The notes: a model not told the origin generated them from the sequence alone. Positions 51,811 to 63,170 are shown, counted from the stretch's first letter. The stretch is 64,000 bases of DNA from Ramlibacter agri (GCF_012927085.1 NZ_JABBFX010000001.1:1984001-2048000), one strand, 5' to 3'. A program made the numbers and translations.

Positions 51811-52784
51811 TCGGCCTTGATGCCGCGCGCCTTGATGATCTCGGCGTAGCGCTTGGTTTCGGCCTGCAGGAAGGCGGCGGTCTGCTGGCGGTTCATCACC
51901 ACCGGCTCGACGCTCAGCAAGGCGAACTTCTGCTTCACCTCATTGGACGCGAGCGCCTTGGCCAGCAGGCTCTCCAGCTTGGCGAGGCCCGCCGGCGGGA
52001 TGGTGCCCTTGGGCGCCAGCAGCGCGGCCCAGCCTTGCACTTCCAGCTGCGGGTAGCCCAGCGCGCGCAGCGTCGGCACGTTGGGCAGGTCTGCCACCGG
52101 CTTGGGCGAGGACACGGCGATGGCGCGCAGCTTGCCCGACTTGATGTGCGGGGCGACGCTGGGCAGGTTCAGGAAGCCCAGCGACACGCGGCCGGCGATG
52201 AGATCCGGCAGCAGGGCGCTTTCGCCCTTGTAGGCCACCGGCGTCAGCTGCGTGGCCGTCTGGGCGGCGAACATCTCGGAGGTGAGGTGCGCCAGCGTGC
52301 CGTTGCCGCTGTTGCCGGCGCTGACGGCGCCCGGCCGGGCCTTGGCTTCGGCGATGACGTCCTTGATCGAGTGGATGCTGGAGTCGGCGGGCACCACCAG
52401 CACCAGCGGCTGCGCGGACACCATGCCGATGGCGTCGAAGTCGCGCTCGACGTCGTAGGTGAGCTGCGAGTTCAGCGAGGGGTTGATCACCATGCTGTTG
52501 CTTCCCATCAGCAGGGTGTGGCCGTCCTTCGCTTGCGCGGCGGCCATCACGCCGATGGCGCTGCCGGCGCCCGGCTTGTTCTCGACGATGACGGACTTGC
52601 CCAGCTCCTTGCCGAACAGCTCGGCCAGCACGCGGGCCGAAGTGTCGGCGCCGCCGCCGGGCGCGAAGGGAACGATGATCTTGACGGTGCCCGTGGGCCA
52701 GTCGGCGGCGAAGGCGGGCGTGGCCGCCAGGGCTGCGGCGGCGAGGAAGGCGAGGGCGCTGCGGCGCGTGGCTTGCAAAGGCAT
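51807..52784 (-). CDS. Bug/TctC-family receptor
   Basis: 325 residues from the ATG at 52784, preceded by GGAGACACCAAGA. Signal peptide about 1-27 ending AFAAD. 'VPFAPGGGADTSARVLAELF', 'NKPGAGSAIGVMAAAQAKDG' and 'VAYKGESALLPDLIAGRVSL' are complete Bug motifs, with the classical PGGGAD ligand loop. It is the first gene of the operon that continues with the FAD oxidoreductase and is divergent from LysR. Confidence 0.92.
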   Translation of the reverse strand: MPLQATRRSALAFLAAAALAATPAFAADWPTGTVKIIVPFAPGGGADTSARVLAELFGKELGKSVIVENKPGAGSAIGVMAAAQAKDGHTLLMGSNSMVINPSLNSQLTYDVERDFDAIGMVSAQPLVLVVPADSSIHSIKDVIAEAKARPGAVSAGNSGNGTLAHLTSEMFAAQTATQLTPVAYKGESALLPDLIAGRVSLGFLNLPSVAPHIKSGKLRAIAVSSPKPVADLPNVPTLRALGYPQLEVQGWAALLAPKGTIPPAGLAKLESLLAKALASNEVKQKFALLSVEPVVMNRQQTAAFLQAETKRYAEIIKARGIKAE

Positions 52785-52817
52785 TCTTGGTGTCTCCGGT
52801 CTGGTTGCTCCAGATGA

Positions 52818-52878
52818 TGGAACGGCGCGCGCTTTCGTTCCAATACCAAGGGCTCGCCATCCCATAACATCGCGTTAT
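52818..52878. promoter_or_regulatory. Two dyads in the LysR/Bug divergent region
   Basis: TGGAACG (52818-52824) and CGTTCCA (52836-52842) form a perfect seven-base inverted repeat with an 11-base spacer. ATAAC (52864-52868) and GTTAT (52874-52878) form a second dyad containing T-N11-A, three bases before the LysR ATG. The pair resembles a recognition site plus a promoter-proximal site for LysR. Confidence 0.5.
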
Positions 52879-52880
52879 CC

Positions 52881-53783
52881 ATGAACCTGCGCCAGATCGA
52901 GGTCTTCCGCGCCGTGATGCTCGCCGGCTCCGTCACCGGCGCCGCGCGGCTGCTGCACGTCTCCCAGCCAGGCATCAGCCGCATGCTGGGCCACATCGAG
53001 CTCCAGGTGGGGCTGAAGCTGTTCGAGCGCAGCGCCGGCAAGCTGCGGCCCACGCCCGAGGCGCAGGCCCTCTACGCCGAGGTGGAACAGGTTTACCGCG
53101 GCGTGCAGCGCATCGACGACCGGGCCCGGGATTTGAAGTCGGGCGTGGGCCTTTCGCTGCGGGTGCTGGCCAGCCCCAGCACCGCGCTGGAAGTGGTGCC
53201 GCGCGCGGTGGCAGGGCTGGTGCGGGACTTTCCGACGGCGCGCATCTACATGGAGACGCAGTTGGTGCGCGAGATGATGAGCCAGCTGGCGCGCAACGAG
53301 GCGGACCTGGCCATCAGCACCTTGCCGATCGAGCATGCCTTGCTCACTTCGCAGGTGGTGGGGTCCTGGTCGATGGCCTGCGTTTTCGGCGCCGGGCATG
53401 CCTTTGCGGCACGGCGCAGCCTGGGCTTGCGCGAGGTGCTGAAGGAGCAGCTGGTCGCCTTCAGCCCCGACACGCCGCAGGGCCGGCTGGTCGCCGAAGC
53501 GGCAGGCAAGGGCGATGCATCGCCCGCGCAGATCGAGGTGCGCTCGGGGCAGGTGGCGTGCGCGTTGGCGGCCTGCGGGGCTGGCATCGCCGTGGTGGAT
53601 GACCTGACGGCGCGGGCTTGGCGGAGTGGGAAGCTGGAGTTCCGGCCGATCGTGAAGGCGCCGGTCTATGACGTCTTTGCCGTGCGGAATGCCGGCGTGC
53701 CGGCTTCCCGGTTGGCGCTGGCTTTTGTCGAGCGGGTGAAGGCGGAGTTCAAGGCGCTGCGCAAGCAGGCGCCGGCTACGTAG
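52881..53783 (+). CDS. LysR-family transcriptional regulator
   Basis: 300 residues. The winged helix 'VTGAARLLHVSQPGISRMLG' and the effector domain belong to the branch 'MNLRQIEVFRAVMLAGSVTG' common near Bug receptors. It is divergent from the Bug/FAD oxidoreductase operon, with two dyads between, and so is probably its regulator. The 3' end overlaps the convergent shikimate-dehydrogenase-like gene by eight bases. Confidence 0.93.
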   Translation: MNLRQIEVFRAVMLAGSVTGAARLLHVSQPGISRMLGHIELQVGLKLFERSAGKLRPTPEAQALYAEVEQVYRGVQRIDDRARDLKSGVGLSLRVLASPSTALEVVPRAVAGLVRDFPTARIYMETQLVREMMSQLARNEADLAISTLPIEHALLTSQVVGSWSMACVFGAGHAFAARRSLGLREVLKEQLVAFSPDTPQGRLVAEAAGKGDASPAQIEVRSGQVACALAACGAGIAVVDDLTARAWRSGKLEFRPIVKAPVYDVFAVRNAGVPASRLALAFVERVKAEFKALRKQAPAT

Positions 53784-54639
53784 CCGAGGGCGCCAGCGTG
53801 ATCTCGTCGCCGGCTATGCGCACGCGCTGCGCGAGGTCGTCGAAACCGAAGAAGCGCAGGTAGGCCGGCAGCTGGTAGTCCAGCATCGCGCGGCCGGCGT
53901 GGGTGGGGAGGCCGCGTCCGCGAGCGGCTTGCAAGAGTTTCGTGGTCGCGGGCTCCATGATGATGTCGCACACCAGCGTGCCGGGCGCGAGCTGCGCCGG
54001 ATCGATCGGCATCGCGTCGGCCGGCTTCAGGCCCAGCGGGCTCGCATTGATCACGATCGCGAAGCCATCGCCGGAAACACTGGTTACCGCTTCGAAACGC
54101 ACCTGCCCAAACGCAGCCCGCATGTGCGCAGCGAGTTGCGCCGCGCTCGCCTGCTGCGGGTCATAGATCGAAAGCTGCGCCACGCCCGCCTGCGCCAGCG
54201 CGGACGCAATCGCGGAACCGGCGCCGCCCGCGCCTAGCAGCAGCACGCGCTGGCCGGCGGGCTCGTGGCCCGCGGCGCGCAGGCCGGCCAGGAAGCCGGC
54301 GCCATCGAACAGGTCGCCATGGATCGCGCCGTCGGCGTCGCGGCGCAGCGCATTCACCGCGCCCGTGAGTTCGCCTTCGCTGCCCACGCGCGCGCAGATG
54401 GCACGCAAGGTCTTCTTGTACGGCACGGTCACCAGGAGCCCGCCCACGCTCGGAGAAGCGAGCAGCGCTTCGCAGGTCGCGGCCACGCTCTGCGGCGGCA
54501 GCGCGAGCCCGAAGGACACGGCGTCGATGCCGGCCAGCGCGAACAGGCGGTTGAACACCGCCGGCGCGCGCACTTGCGCCACGGGGTTGCCGACGATGGG
54601 GAAGAGGCGGGTGCGGCCCGAAATCGAGGGAACGGTCAT
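53776..54639 (-). CDS. Shikimate/quinate dehydrogenase-family protein
   Basis: 287 residues from the ATG at 54639. Substrate-domain motifs are 'PIVGNPVAQVRAPAVFNRLF' (the usual Ser-x-Ser of shikimate binding reads Ala-Gln-Val) and 'GLLVTVPYKKTLRAICARVG' with the catalytic lysine; the Rossmann motif is 'LLGAGGAGSAIASAL'. The altered N-terminal motif suggests a YdiB/AroE-like paralogue acting on quinate or another polyol-acid rather than the biosynthetic AroE. No regulator is adjacent except the convergent LysR. Confidence 0.85.
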   Translation of the reverse strand: MTVPSISGRTRLFPIVGNPVAQVRAPAVFNRLFALAGIDAVSFGLALPPQSVAATCEALLASPSVGGLLVTVPYKKTLRAICARVGSEGELTGAVNALRRDADGAIHGDLFDGAGFLAGLRAAGHEPAGQRVLLLGAGGAGSAIASALAQAGVAQLSIYDPQQASAAQLAAHMRAAFGQVRFEAVTSVSGDGFAIVINASPLGLKPADAMPIDPAQLAPGTLVCDIIMEPATTKLLQAARGRGLPTHAGRAMLDYQLPAYLRFFGFDDLAQRVRIAGDEITLAPSAT

Positions 54640-54797
54640 GCGCGGGATGCTAGGGCATGCGCCGGGGGCGGGCCAATACCGAGTAGGTGGAAGGCAATAA
54701 CGACCAGTTATGCCGGAAAGGCTGGCTTGCCCGGCGAACGGCAAGGCACGCCGGCCGATCGCTGGACGGCGCCTACACTCCGGGCAGGAGGTATCGC

Positions 54798-55445
54798 ATG
54801 TCCAAGCTCAAGGTCCTCGCGTTCACGGTTTCCATCGACGGCTTCGGCGCCGGCCCGCGGCAGAGCCTGCAGGCGCCGATGGGCGAAGGCGGGGAAAACC
54901 TGCACCAGTGGGCCATTCCCACCCGCACCTTCCAGCGCATGCTGTTCGGCAAGCCCGATGGCAGCACCGGCGTCGACGACGACTTCGCACGCGCCAGCTT
55001 CGACAACATCGGCGCCTGGATCCTGGGCCGCAACATGTTCGGCCCGGTGCGCGGGCCCTGGCCCGATGACGAATGGAAAGGCTGGTGGGGTGAAGAGCCG
55101 CCTTACCACGTGCCGGTGTTCGTGCTGACCCACCATGCCCGCGCGCCGCTGGAGATGAAGGGCGGCACCGTCTTCCACTTCATCACCGGCGGCATCCACG
55201 AGGCGCTGGAGCGCGCCCGCGAAGCGGCGCAAGGCAAGGACGTGCGCGTGGGCGGCGGCCCGGCCACGGTGCGCCAATACCTGCAAGCCGGGCTCGTCGA
55301 CGAGATGCACATCGCGCAGTCGCCGGTGCTGCTTGGAAGCGGCGAACCGCTGCTGGCGGGGCTGGACCTGGTGAAGCAGGGCTTCCGCTGCACGCGGCAC
55401 GCGGCGTCGGAGAACGCGATGCACGTGGTGTTGGAGCGGGCTTGA
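54798..55445 (+). CDS. Dihydrofolate reductase-family protein (RibD C-terminal-like)
   Basis: 215 residues from the ATG at 54798 with a perfect AGGAGG upstream. 'LAFTVSIDGFGAGPRQSL' at the N-terminus, 'NIGAWILGRNMFGPVRGPW' and the NADPH motif 'VRVGGGPATVRQYLQAGLVD' define the RibD_C-like reductase fold; it is a longer member than the paralogue at 548-1108. It is probably cytosolic and NADPH-dependent, with unknown substrate. It stands alone, followed by a repeat region. Confidence 0.87.
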   Translation: MSKLKVLAFTVSIDGFGAGPRQSLQAPMGEGGENLHQWAIPTRTFQRMLFGKPDGSTGVDDDFARASFDNIGAWILGRNMFGPVRGPWPDDEWKGWWGEEPPYHVPVFVLTHHARAPLEMKGGTVFHFITGGIHEALERAREAAQGKDVRVGGGPATVRQYLQAGLVDEMHIAQSPVLLGSGEPLLAGLDLVKQGFRCTRHAASENAMHVVLERA

Positions 55446-55454
55446 ACTTCCGGA

Positions 55455-55512
55455 CGCAAAAGTCGCAAAGGTTGCGCAAAGATCGCAAAAAATTCAGTGG
55501 ATGTCTTTTGCG
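55455..55512. repeat. Four CGCAAA direct repeats and a hairpin between convergent genes
   Basis: CGCAAA occurs at 55455, 55464, 55475 and 55484, spaced 9, 11 and 9 bases. The last extends to CGCAAAA (55484-55490) and pairs with TTTTGCG at 55506-55512 across 15 bases, forming a hairpin between the reductase stop (55445) and the convergent small gene's stop (55515). This arrangement may end transcription in both directions; similar CGCAAAG-rich strings are scattered in Comamonadaceae genomes. Confidence 0.5.
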
Positions 55513-55514
55513 AG

Positions 55515-55718
55515 TCAGTGCAGTTCTTCGGGCTCCACCCGTGGGAGCGCAAGTTCGCGCCCCACCATCGCCCGGGCATAGAAGTAGTTGTTGCGAGCCG
55601 CTTCGCTGAGGCCATCGAGGTCTACATGGCCCTCGGGGTCGCAGGGAAAAGCGTAACCGCGGCCTGGCTGCAGCAAGGAGCGGAAACACAGCTGGTGATG
55701 GAACGAGGCAGCATCCAT
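55515..55718 (-). CDS. Small conserved hypothetical protein
   Basis: 67 residues from the ATG at 55718, preceded by AAGGAGG. 'HHQLCFRSLLQPGRGYAFPC' and 'GHVDLDGLSEAARNNYFYAR' form a compact pattern (Cys, Phe, aromatic-rich) that I associate with short, unnamed Comamonadaceae proteins; the function is unknown. No signal or TM segment. Ends 70 bases from the convergent reductase, across the CGCAAA repeats. Confidence 0.75.
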   Translation of the reverse strand: MDAASFHHQLCFRSLLQPGRGYAFPCDPEGHVDLDGLSEAARNNYFYARAMVGRELALPRVEPEELH

Positions 55719-55794
55719 GGTGGTAGGCCTCCTTGCAGACCAGTATGGTCGGCCGATGGCTCTTGCACATCGGCCTTAAGGCTTAGGCAGCCGC

Positions 55795-56778
55795 CTATTC
55801 CGCGGCAATTTTGGCGCTTTCGACGATGCGGGCGAACTGCGCCGACTCCTTCTGGATGAAGGCCTTGAACTGCGGGATGGCCATGGGCGCCGGCTCGCCG
55901 CCTTGCTCGCGCAGCTTCTTCACCAGGTCCGGGTCCTGCAGCGCCTTGGCGATGGCCGCATTCAGCTTCTGTTGCACGTCGGCCGGCGTGGCGGCCGGGG
56001 CCCAGACGCCGAACCAGTTTTCCAGCTGGTAAGCCGCGAGCGGCTTGTATTCGGCGATGGCGGGCAGGTCGGGAGCGAAGGGCGCCCGCTTCGGCGAGGT
56101 CACCGCGAGGGCCTTGACCTTGCCGGACTGGATGAAACCCTTGGCTGCGGTATAGCTGACGAAGGTCAGGTCCACCTGGCCGGTGGTGACGTCGATCAAT
56201 TGGCCGGCGGCGCCCTTGTACGGGATGTGCACCATGTGCACGCCGGCCAACTGGTCCAGCAGTTCGCCATTCAGGTGCTGCGGGTTGCCCACGCCGCTGC
56301 TGGAGTAGGTGAGCTTGCCGGGGTTCTTCTTCGCATAAGCCACCAGTTCCTCGACGTTCTTCACCGGCAGCTGCGGGCTGGCGACCAGCACGTTGGGCAC
56401 GCGCGTCACCAGCGAGATCGGCGCCAGGTCCTTGGCCGGGTCGTACTGCATGCGGCCCTTGTAGACGAAGGGGTTGATGGCGGTTTCGCCCGCCGAGCCC
56501 ATGAGCAGCGTGTAGCCATCGGGCTGCGCCCGCACGACGGCCATCGCTCCGATCATGCCGCTGCCGCCGGCCTTGTTGTCCACCAGGACGTTCTGGCCCA
56601 GCAGCGCGTGCAGCTTCTCGGCGAGCAGGCGCGCCATGGTGTCCACGCCGCCGCCGGCGGAGAAGGGCACGACCAGCGTGACCGGGCGCGCGGGCCAGGC
56701 GGCCTGGGCCGAGGCGGCGGCCGGCAGGGCGGAAGCGGCGGCAAGCAGCGCGCACGCGAGCAGGGAACGACGGAACAT
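55795..56778 (-). CDS. Bug/TctC-family receptor (aconitase cluster)
   Basis: 327 residues with a signal peptide (about 1-26, ending ASAQA). 'VPFSAGGGVDTMARLLAEKL', 'NKAGGSGMIGAMAVVRAQPD' and 'IPYKGAAGQLIDVTTGQVDL' are intact Bug motifs. It is divergent from the aconitase homologue with only 50 bases between the start codons, so the two must share a control region. It is probably the receptor for that cluster's tricarboxylate-like substrate; another Bug gene closes the cluster at 62190. Confidence 0.92.
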   Translation of the reverse strand: MFRRSLLACALLAAASALPAAASAQAAWPARPVTLVVPFSAGGGVDTMARLLAEKLHALLGQNVLVDNKAGGSGMIGAMAVVRAQPDGYTLLMGSAGETAINPFVYKGRMQYDPAKDLAPISLVTRVPNVLVASPQLPVKNVEELVAYAKKNPGKLTYSSSGVGNPQHLNGELLDQLAGVHMVHIPYKGAAGQLIDVTTGQVDLTFVSYTAAKGFIQSGKVKALAVTSPKRAPFAPDLPAIAEYKPLAAYQLENWFGVWAPAATPADVQQKLNAAIAKALQDPDLVKKLREQGGEPAPMAIPQFKAFIQKESAQFARIVESAKIAAE

Positions 56779-56808
56779 GGTGTCTCCAGGTAGGCGGTGC
56801 GGCCATTA

Positions 56809-56828
56809 TTGCATTTGATATCGGAAAA

Positions 56829-56834
<6 letters not shown>
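56809..56834. promoter_or_regulatory. Inverted repeat over the aconitase-homologue start, candidate GntR operator
   Basis: TTGCATTT (56809-56816) and AAATGCAA (56827-56834) are exact reverse complements ten bases apart, and the second arm overlaps the ATG at 56829. The related half-site AAAATGCA recurs at 62159-62166, upstream of the Bug gene next to gntR. The site would let one regulator control both divergent transcripts. Confidence 0.55.
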
Positions 56835-59407
<2,573 letters not shown>

Positions 59408-59411
<4 letters not shown>

Positions 59412-60127
59412 CCGATCTCCGCACCGAAGCCGCCCCGCAGGGCCGGCTGCGCGTCTCCATCAACGTGGGCAACGCCGTGCTGGCGCGCCGCGACGGCGAC
59501 AGCGCCGCCGGCGTGTCCGTCGACCTGGGCCGCGCCTTCGCCAAGCGCCTGGGCGTGGAAGCAGACCTGCAGGTGTACGGCACCGCCGCCGAATCGGTGC
59601 AGGCCGTGCAGGACCAGCGCGCCGACGTCGGCTTCTTCGCCATCGATCCCAAGCGCGGCGAAGGCATCGCCTTCAGCGCGGCCTACGTGCTGATCGAGGG
59701 CTGCTACCTGGTCAAGAACGATTCGCCGCTGCACGCCAACGAGGAAGTGGACCGCGCCGGCCTCCGCGTGGTGGTGGGGCAGGGCAGCGCCTACGACCTG
59801 TTCCTGGCGCGCGAGCTGAAGAACGCGCAGATCCTGCGCGCGCCGAGCACGCCGGCGGTGGTGGACCATTTCGTGCAGACCGGCGCCGAGGTGGCGGCGG
59901 GTGTGAAGCAGCAGCTGGAACTGGACATGGCGCGCATCGGCGGCCTGCGCCTGCTGCCGGGCCGCTTCATGGTGATCCAGCAGGCCATGGGCGTGCCGAA
60001 GGCGCGCGAAGCGACGGCGCAGGTGCTGCGCGCCTTCGTGGAGGAGATGAAGGCATCGGGCTTCGTGGCCGAGGCATTGAAGCGGCACGGGATCGAAGGC
60101 GCGGGCGTCGCGCCGCCGGCTGCATGA
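59408..60127 (+). CDS. Signal-less solute-binding-protein family 3-like protein
   Basis: 239 residues of the periplasmic-binding type II fold (SBP_bac_3). 'GRLRVSINVGNAVLARRD' is the first strand, 'ESVQAVQDQRADVGFFAIDP' the usual second motif. The protein starts directly with the domain and has no signal peptide or TM segment, so it is predicted to stay in the cytosol. It may be an enzyme of this fold or a sensor rather than a transport receptor. ATGA overlap with the aconitase homologue implies coupled synthesis. Function unknown. Confidence 0.8.
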
Positions 60128-60185
60128 GCGCCGCACGGCCGCCCGAAGGCGCTCGGACCGCAGTGCGCAGCACGGAGGTCTTCCT

Positions 60186-61253
60186 GTGACTTTGGTCGCG
60201 TACGTCGGCTCGCGCACCACGCGCGAGCGCAATGCGCGCGGCGATGGCATCAGCGTGTTTGCAGTCGATGAACGGACCGGCGCGCTGGAGTGCATCCAGG
60301 TTCTGGGCGGGCTGGTCAATCCGTCCTTTCTCGCGCTGAACCGCGCCGGCACGCGCCTGTATGCCGTGCATGGTGACCAGCAGGAGGCCAGCGCCTTCAG
60401 CGTCGCCGCCGATGGCCGCATCGCGCTGATGAACCAGGTGCCTTGCGGCGGCCGCAACCCGGTGCACCTGGCGCTGGATGCCAGCGAACGCTTCCTGGTC
60501 GTGTCGAACCACCTGAGTGGCAACCTCACGGTGCTGGGCGTGGAGGGCGATGGCGCATTGGGTGCGATCGTGCAGCAGGTCGCGCTGCCGGGCGAGCCGG
60601 GGCCGCATCGCAAGGAGCAGCCGTTCTCCAAGCCGCACTTCAATCCCTTCGATCCGTCGCGGCGCTTCGTGGTGGTGCCGGACAAGGGGCTGGACCGGAT
60701 CTTCTGCTTCTCGTTCGAAGGCGGGAAGCTGGTCGCGGCTTCCGACATCGAAACGCGGGAAGGCGCGGGCCCGCGGCACGTGGCCTTCCATCCGAAGCTG
60801 CCGCTGGTGTATTCGGTCAACGAGCTGGATTCGACGGTGACGGTGTATCGCCTCGCCGATGGCGTGCTGCAACCGCTGCAATGGTTGCCGATGCTCCCGG
60901 CGGACTACTGCGGCAACAGCCGCTCGGCGGAGATCGAGGTGAATGCGGCGGGGACGGTGCTGTACGCCTCCAACCGTGGCCACGACAGCATTGCGGCTTA
61001 CGCGATCGATGGCGATGGCCTGCTGCGCTTCCTGGGCGTGACGCCCAGCGGCGGCCAGACACCGCGCTTCTTCACGCTGGCGCCGGACCAGCGACACCTG
61101 TTCGTGCTGAACGAGGACTCCGACAGCATCGTCACCTTCGCGGTCGACGCGCAGGGTGCCTTGTCGACGACGGGCCGCGCGGTTTCCTGCGGCAGCCCGG
61201 TCTGCATGGTGTTCAGGCCTTCAGGATCCTCGAGATCTTCTTCAGGTTCTTGA
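60186..61253 (+). CDS. Beta-propeller lactonase family protein (YbhE/Pgl-like)
   Basis: 355 residues from a GTG with GGAGG seven bases upstream. Seven repeated blades such as 'GTRLYAVHGDQQEASAFSVA' and 'RFLVVSNHLSGNLTVLGVEG' and the family motif 'PFSKPHFNPFDPSRRFVVVP' identify the lactonase_7-bladed/6-phosphogluconolactonase (PF10282) group. It hydrolyses a lactone, possibly the cyclic form of the cluster's acid. No signal peptide, so cytosolic. The last 41 bases overlap the convergent GntR gene, and the Ser-rich C-terminus comes from this overlap. Confidence 0.88.
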   Translation: MTLVAYVGSRTTRERNARGDGISVFAVDERTGALECIQVLGGLVNPSFLALNRAGTRLYAVHGDQQEASAFSVAADGRIALMNQVPCGGRNPVHLALDASERFLVVSNHLSGNLTVLGVEGDGALGAIVQQVALPGEPGPHRKEQPFSKPHFNPFDPSRRFVVVPDKGLDRIFCFSFEGGKLVAASDIETREGAGPRHVAFHPKLPLVYSVNELDSTVTVYRLADGVLQPLQWLPMLPADYCGNSRSAEIEVNAAGTVLYASNRGHDSIAAYAIDGDGLLRFLGVTPSGGQTPRFFTLAPDQRHLFVLNEDSDSIVTFAVDAQGALSTTGRAVSCGSPVCMVFRPSGSSRSSSGS

Positions 61254-62109
61254 GCGTGTCGCTGAGATGCTCCCGCAGCATCCCGGCCGCCTCCTCGTTG
61301 CGCCCCTGCTCCAGCAACTCGAGGATCGCCAGGTGCTGCTCGCAGTGCTGCTTGTAGCGCTTGCGATCCTGCATGGAACGATAGGACAGGAGCCGCCGCA
61401 CGCGGTTCACCCGCTTGATCGTGTCGATGAAGAAAGGGTTGCCCGAGCCTTCCACCAGCGCCTCGTGGAAGCGCACGCCGCGGTCGTGGATCTGGTCGGC
61501 GGTGTCGGTCTTGATGCCCCCGTGCAGCAGGTGCAGCTCCGCCGCGCGGCAGCGCGCGATGACTTCGGGCGTGATGTGGTAACCCGGCTCCATCAGCGCC
61601 GCGGGCTCCAGTGCCAGGCGCAGCCGGTAGGACTGCAGCAGGCTCTCCGGCGTGGTGAGCATGGGCGAGAACTCCCAGCCGTAGCCGGGCTTCTTCTGCA
61701 CCCAGCCTTCCTGGTGCATGCGGTGCAGCAGCGCCTGCAATTGCGCGGCGGTCAGCTCGTAGCGCTGCTTCAGCAGCGTCTCGCTGAAGGCGTCGGGCAG
61801 CTCGCCCTGCAGCCGGTCCTCGGCAACGCGGAAGTAGACGGCGCTGATCGAGCCGCCTTCGTCCAGGCCCAGTTGCTGCGCCAGTTCGGCCGCGGGCGCG
61901 CTGATCGCACTGGCCAGGAAGTAGCCGCGGTTCGGCTCGCGCTGCACGATGCCCTTCTCGTGCAGCACGCCGAGCGCCTGGTTCACCGGGGAGCGTGACA
62001 GCCGCAGGCGGTCGGCCAGCATCTGCGCCGGCAGGTGCGCGCCCACCGGCAGGCCCTCGGCGCGGATCAACTCCATGATGCGCGCGGGGACGGACATTTC
62101 TGCATTCAT
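61213..62109 (-). CDS. GntR-family regulator with tandem winged helices and FCD domain
   Basis: 298 residues from the ATG at 62109 (a TTG at 62148 and an ATG at 62097 are alternatives). The GntR winged helix is residues 5-66 ('LADRLRLSRSPVNQALGVLH'). Residues 88-148 look like a second winged helix ('LTAAQLQALLHRMHQEGWVQ' with a wing 'KKPGYGWEF'). The FCD effector domain follows (155-290, 'FHEALVEGSGNPFF', 'HLAILELLEQG'). FCD regulators bind organic acids. It is divergent from a Bug receptor and likely controls the aconitase/lactonase cluster. Confidence 0.9.
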   Translation of the reverse strand: MNAEMSVPARIMELIRAEGLPVGAHLPAQMLADRLRLSRSPVNQALGVLHEKGIVQREPNRGYFLASAISAPAAELAQQLGLDEGGSISAVYFRVAEDRLQGELPDAFSETLLKQRYELTAAQLQALLHRMHQEGWVQKKPGYGWEFSPMLTTPESLLQSYRLRLALEPAALMEPGYHITPEVIARCRAAELHLLHGGIKTDTADQIHDRGVRFHEALVEGSGNPFFIDTIKRVNRVRRLLSYRSMQDRKRYKQHCEQHLAILELLEQGRNEEAAGMLREHLSDTLKNLKKISRILKA

Positions 62110-62189
62110 CGGGTGAAACCATAACCCAGATTGGATTGCACGTTTCAATAAACAAAAGCAAAATGCAGCCTCTCAAGCAAGGAGACCGC

Positions 62190-63170
62190 ATGAAGAACAA
62201 GTTCGTCCGCCCGCTGCTCGCAGCGGCTTTCACTGCCACCACCCTGTTGCCGCTCGCCGCGAGCGCGCAGGACTACCCCACCAAGCCGGTCACGCTGGTC
62301 GTGTCCTTCAGCGCCGGCGGCAACAACGACCTGCGCGCGCGCCAGCTCGGCACGCCGGTCGGCGCGATGCTGGGGCAGAGCGTCATCGTGGACAACAAGC
62401 CGGGCGCCGCCGGCAACATCGGCCACGACTTCGTGGCGCGCGCCGCCGCCGACGGCTACACGCTGGGCATCGGCGCGATGGGCCCGCTGGCCGTGAACCA
62501 GTCCATCTATCCCAAGGTGCCCTTCGATCCGCTGAAGGACTTCACGCCCATCGTGCTGATCGAGAAGGCGCCGCTGGTGCTGGTGACGCGCGCCGACAAG
62601 CCCTTCAAGTCCTTGAAGGACGTGGTGGCCGCGGCCAAGGCGGACCCCGGCAAGCTGACCATCGGCAACGCCGGCGCGGGCGGCGCGCACCACCTGAGCG
62701 GCGAGCTGTTCAAGCAGGCCGCAGGCATCAGCATGATCGCTGTGCCCTACAAGGGTGGCGGCCCGGCCTCCACCGCGCTGCTCTCGGGTGAGACCGACAT
62801 GATGTTCGAGCAGACCTATGCGGCGCTGCCTTCGATCCAGGCCGGCAAGACGCGTGCGCTGGCGGTGACCAGCGCCAGGCGCCTGCCATCGCTGCCCGAC
62901 GTGCCGACGATGGCCGAACTGGGCTACCCGCAGGTGGTGGTGTCGAACTGGCTGGGCCTGGTGGCGCCCAAGGGTACGCCGCAGCCGGTGGTGAAGAAGC
63001 TGAACGAGGTGTTCAACAAGGCGCTGGCCGCGCCCGACATGCGCGAGAAGATCGTCGGACCCGGCAACGAAGTTGGCGGCGGCACACCGGAAGAATTCGC
63101 CGCCTTCATCGCCGCGGAGAACAAGCGCTGGACGGCGGTGGTAAAGACCGCTGGCATCAAGCTGGATTGA
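62190..63170 (+). CDS. Bug/TctC-family receptor (GntR-linked)
   Basis: 326 residues from the ATG at 62190 (AAGGAGACCGC upstream). Signal peptide about 1-26 ending ASAQD. 'VSFSAGGNNDLRARQLGTPV' (PGG replaced by AGG, then Asn-Asn-Asp), 'NKPGAAGNIGHDFVARAAAD' and 'VPYKGGGPASTALLSGETDM' define it as Bug. Divergent from gntR over 80 bases. It likely imports the same acid as the Bug at 55795. Its 3' end overlaps the convergent ATP-grasp gene by 14 bases. Confidence 0.92.
   Translation: MKNKFVRPLLAAAFTATTLLPLAASAQDYPTKPVTLVVSFSAGGNNDLRARQLGTPVGAMLGQSVIVDNKPGAAGNIGHDFVARAAADGYTLGIGAMGPLAVNQSIYPKVPFDPLKDFTPIVLIEKAPLVLVTRADKPFKSLKDVVAAAKADPGKLTIGNAGAGGAHHLSGELFKQAAGISMIAVPYKGGGPASTALLSGETDMMFEQTYAALPSIQAGKTRALAVTSARRLPSLPDVPTMAELGYPQVVVSNWLGLVAPKGTPQPVVKKLNEVFNKALAAPDMREKIVGPGNEVGGGTPEEFAAFIAAENKRWTAVVKTAGIKLD

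Noticed and set aside
62136-62189. N-terminal extension of the Bug receptor at 62190
   Set aside because: The extension lacks an SD and precedes a standard signal peptide; the ATG at 62190 has AAGGAG.
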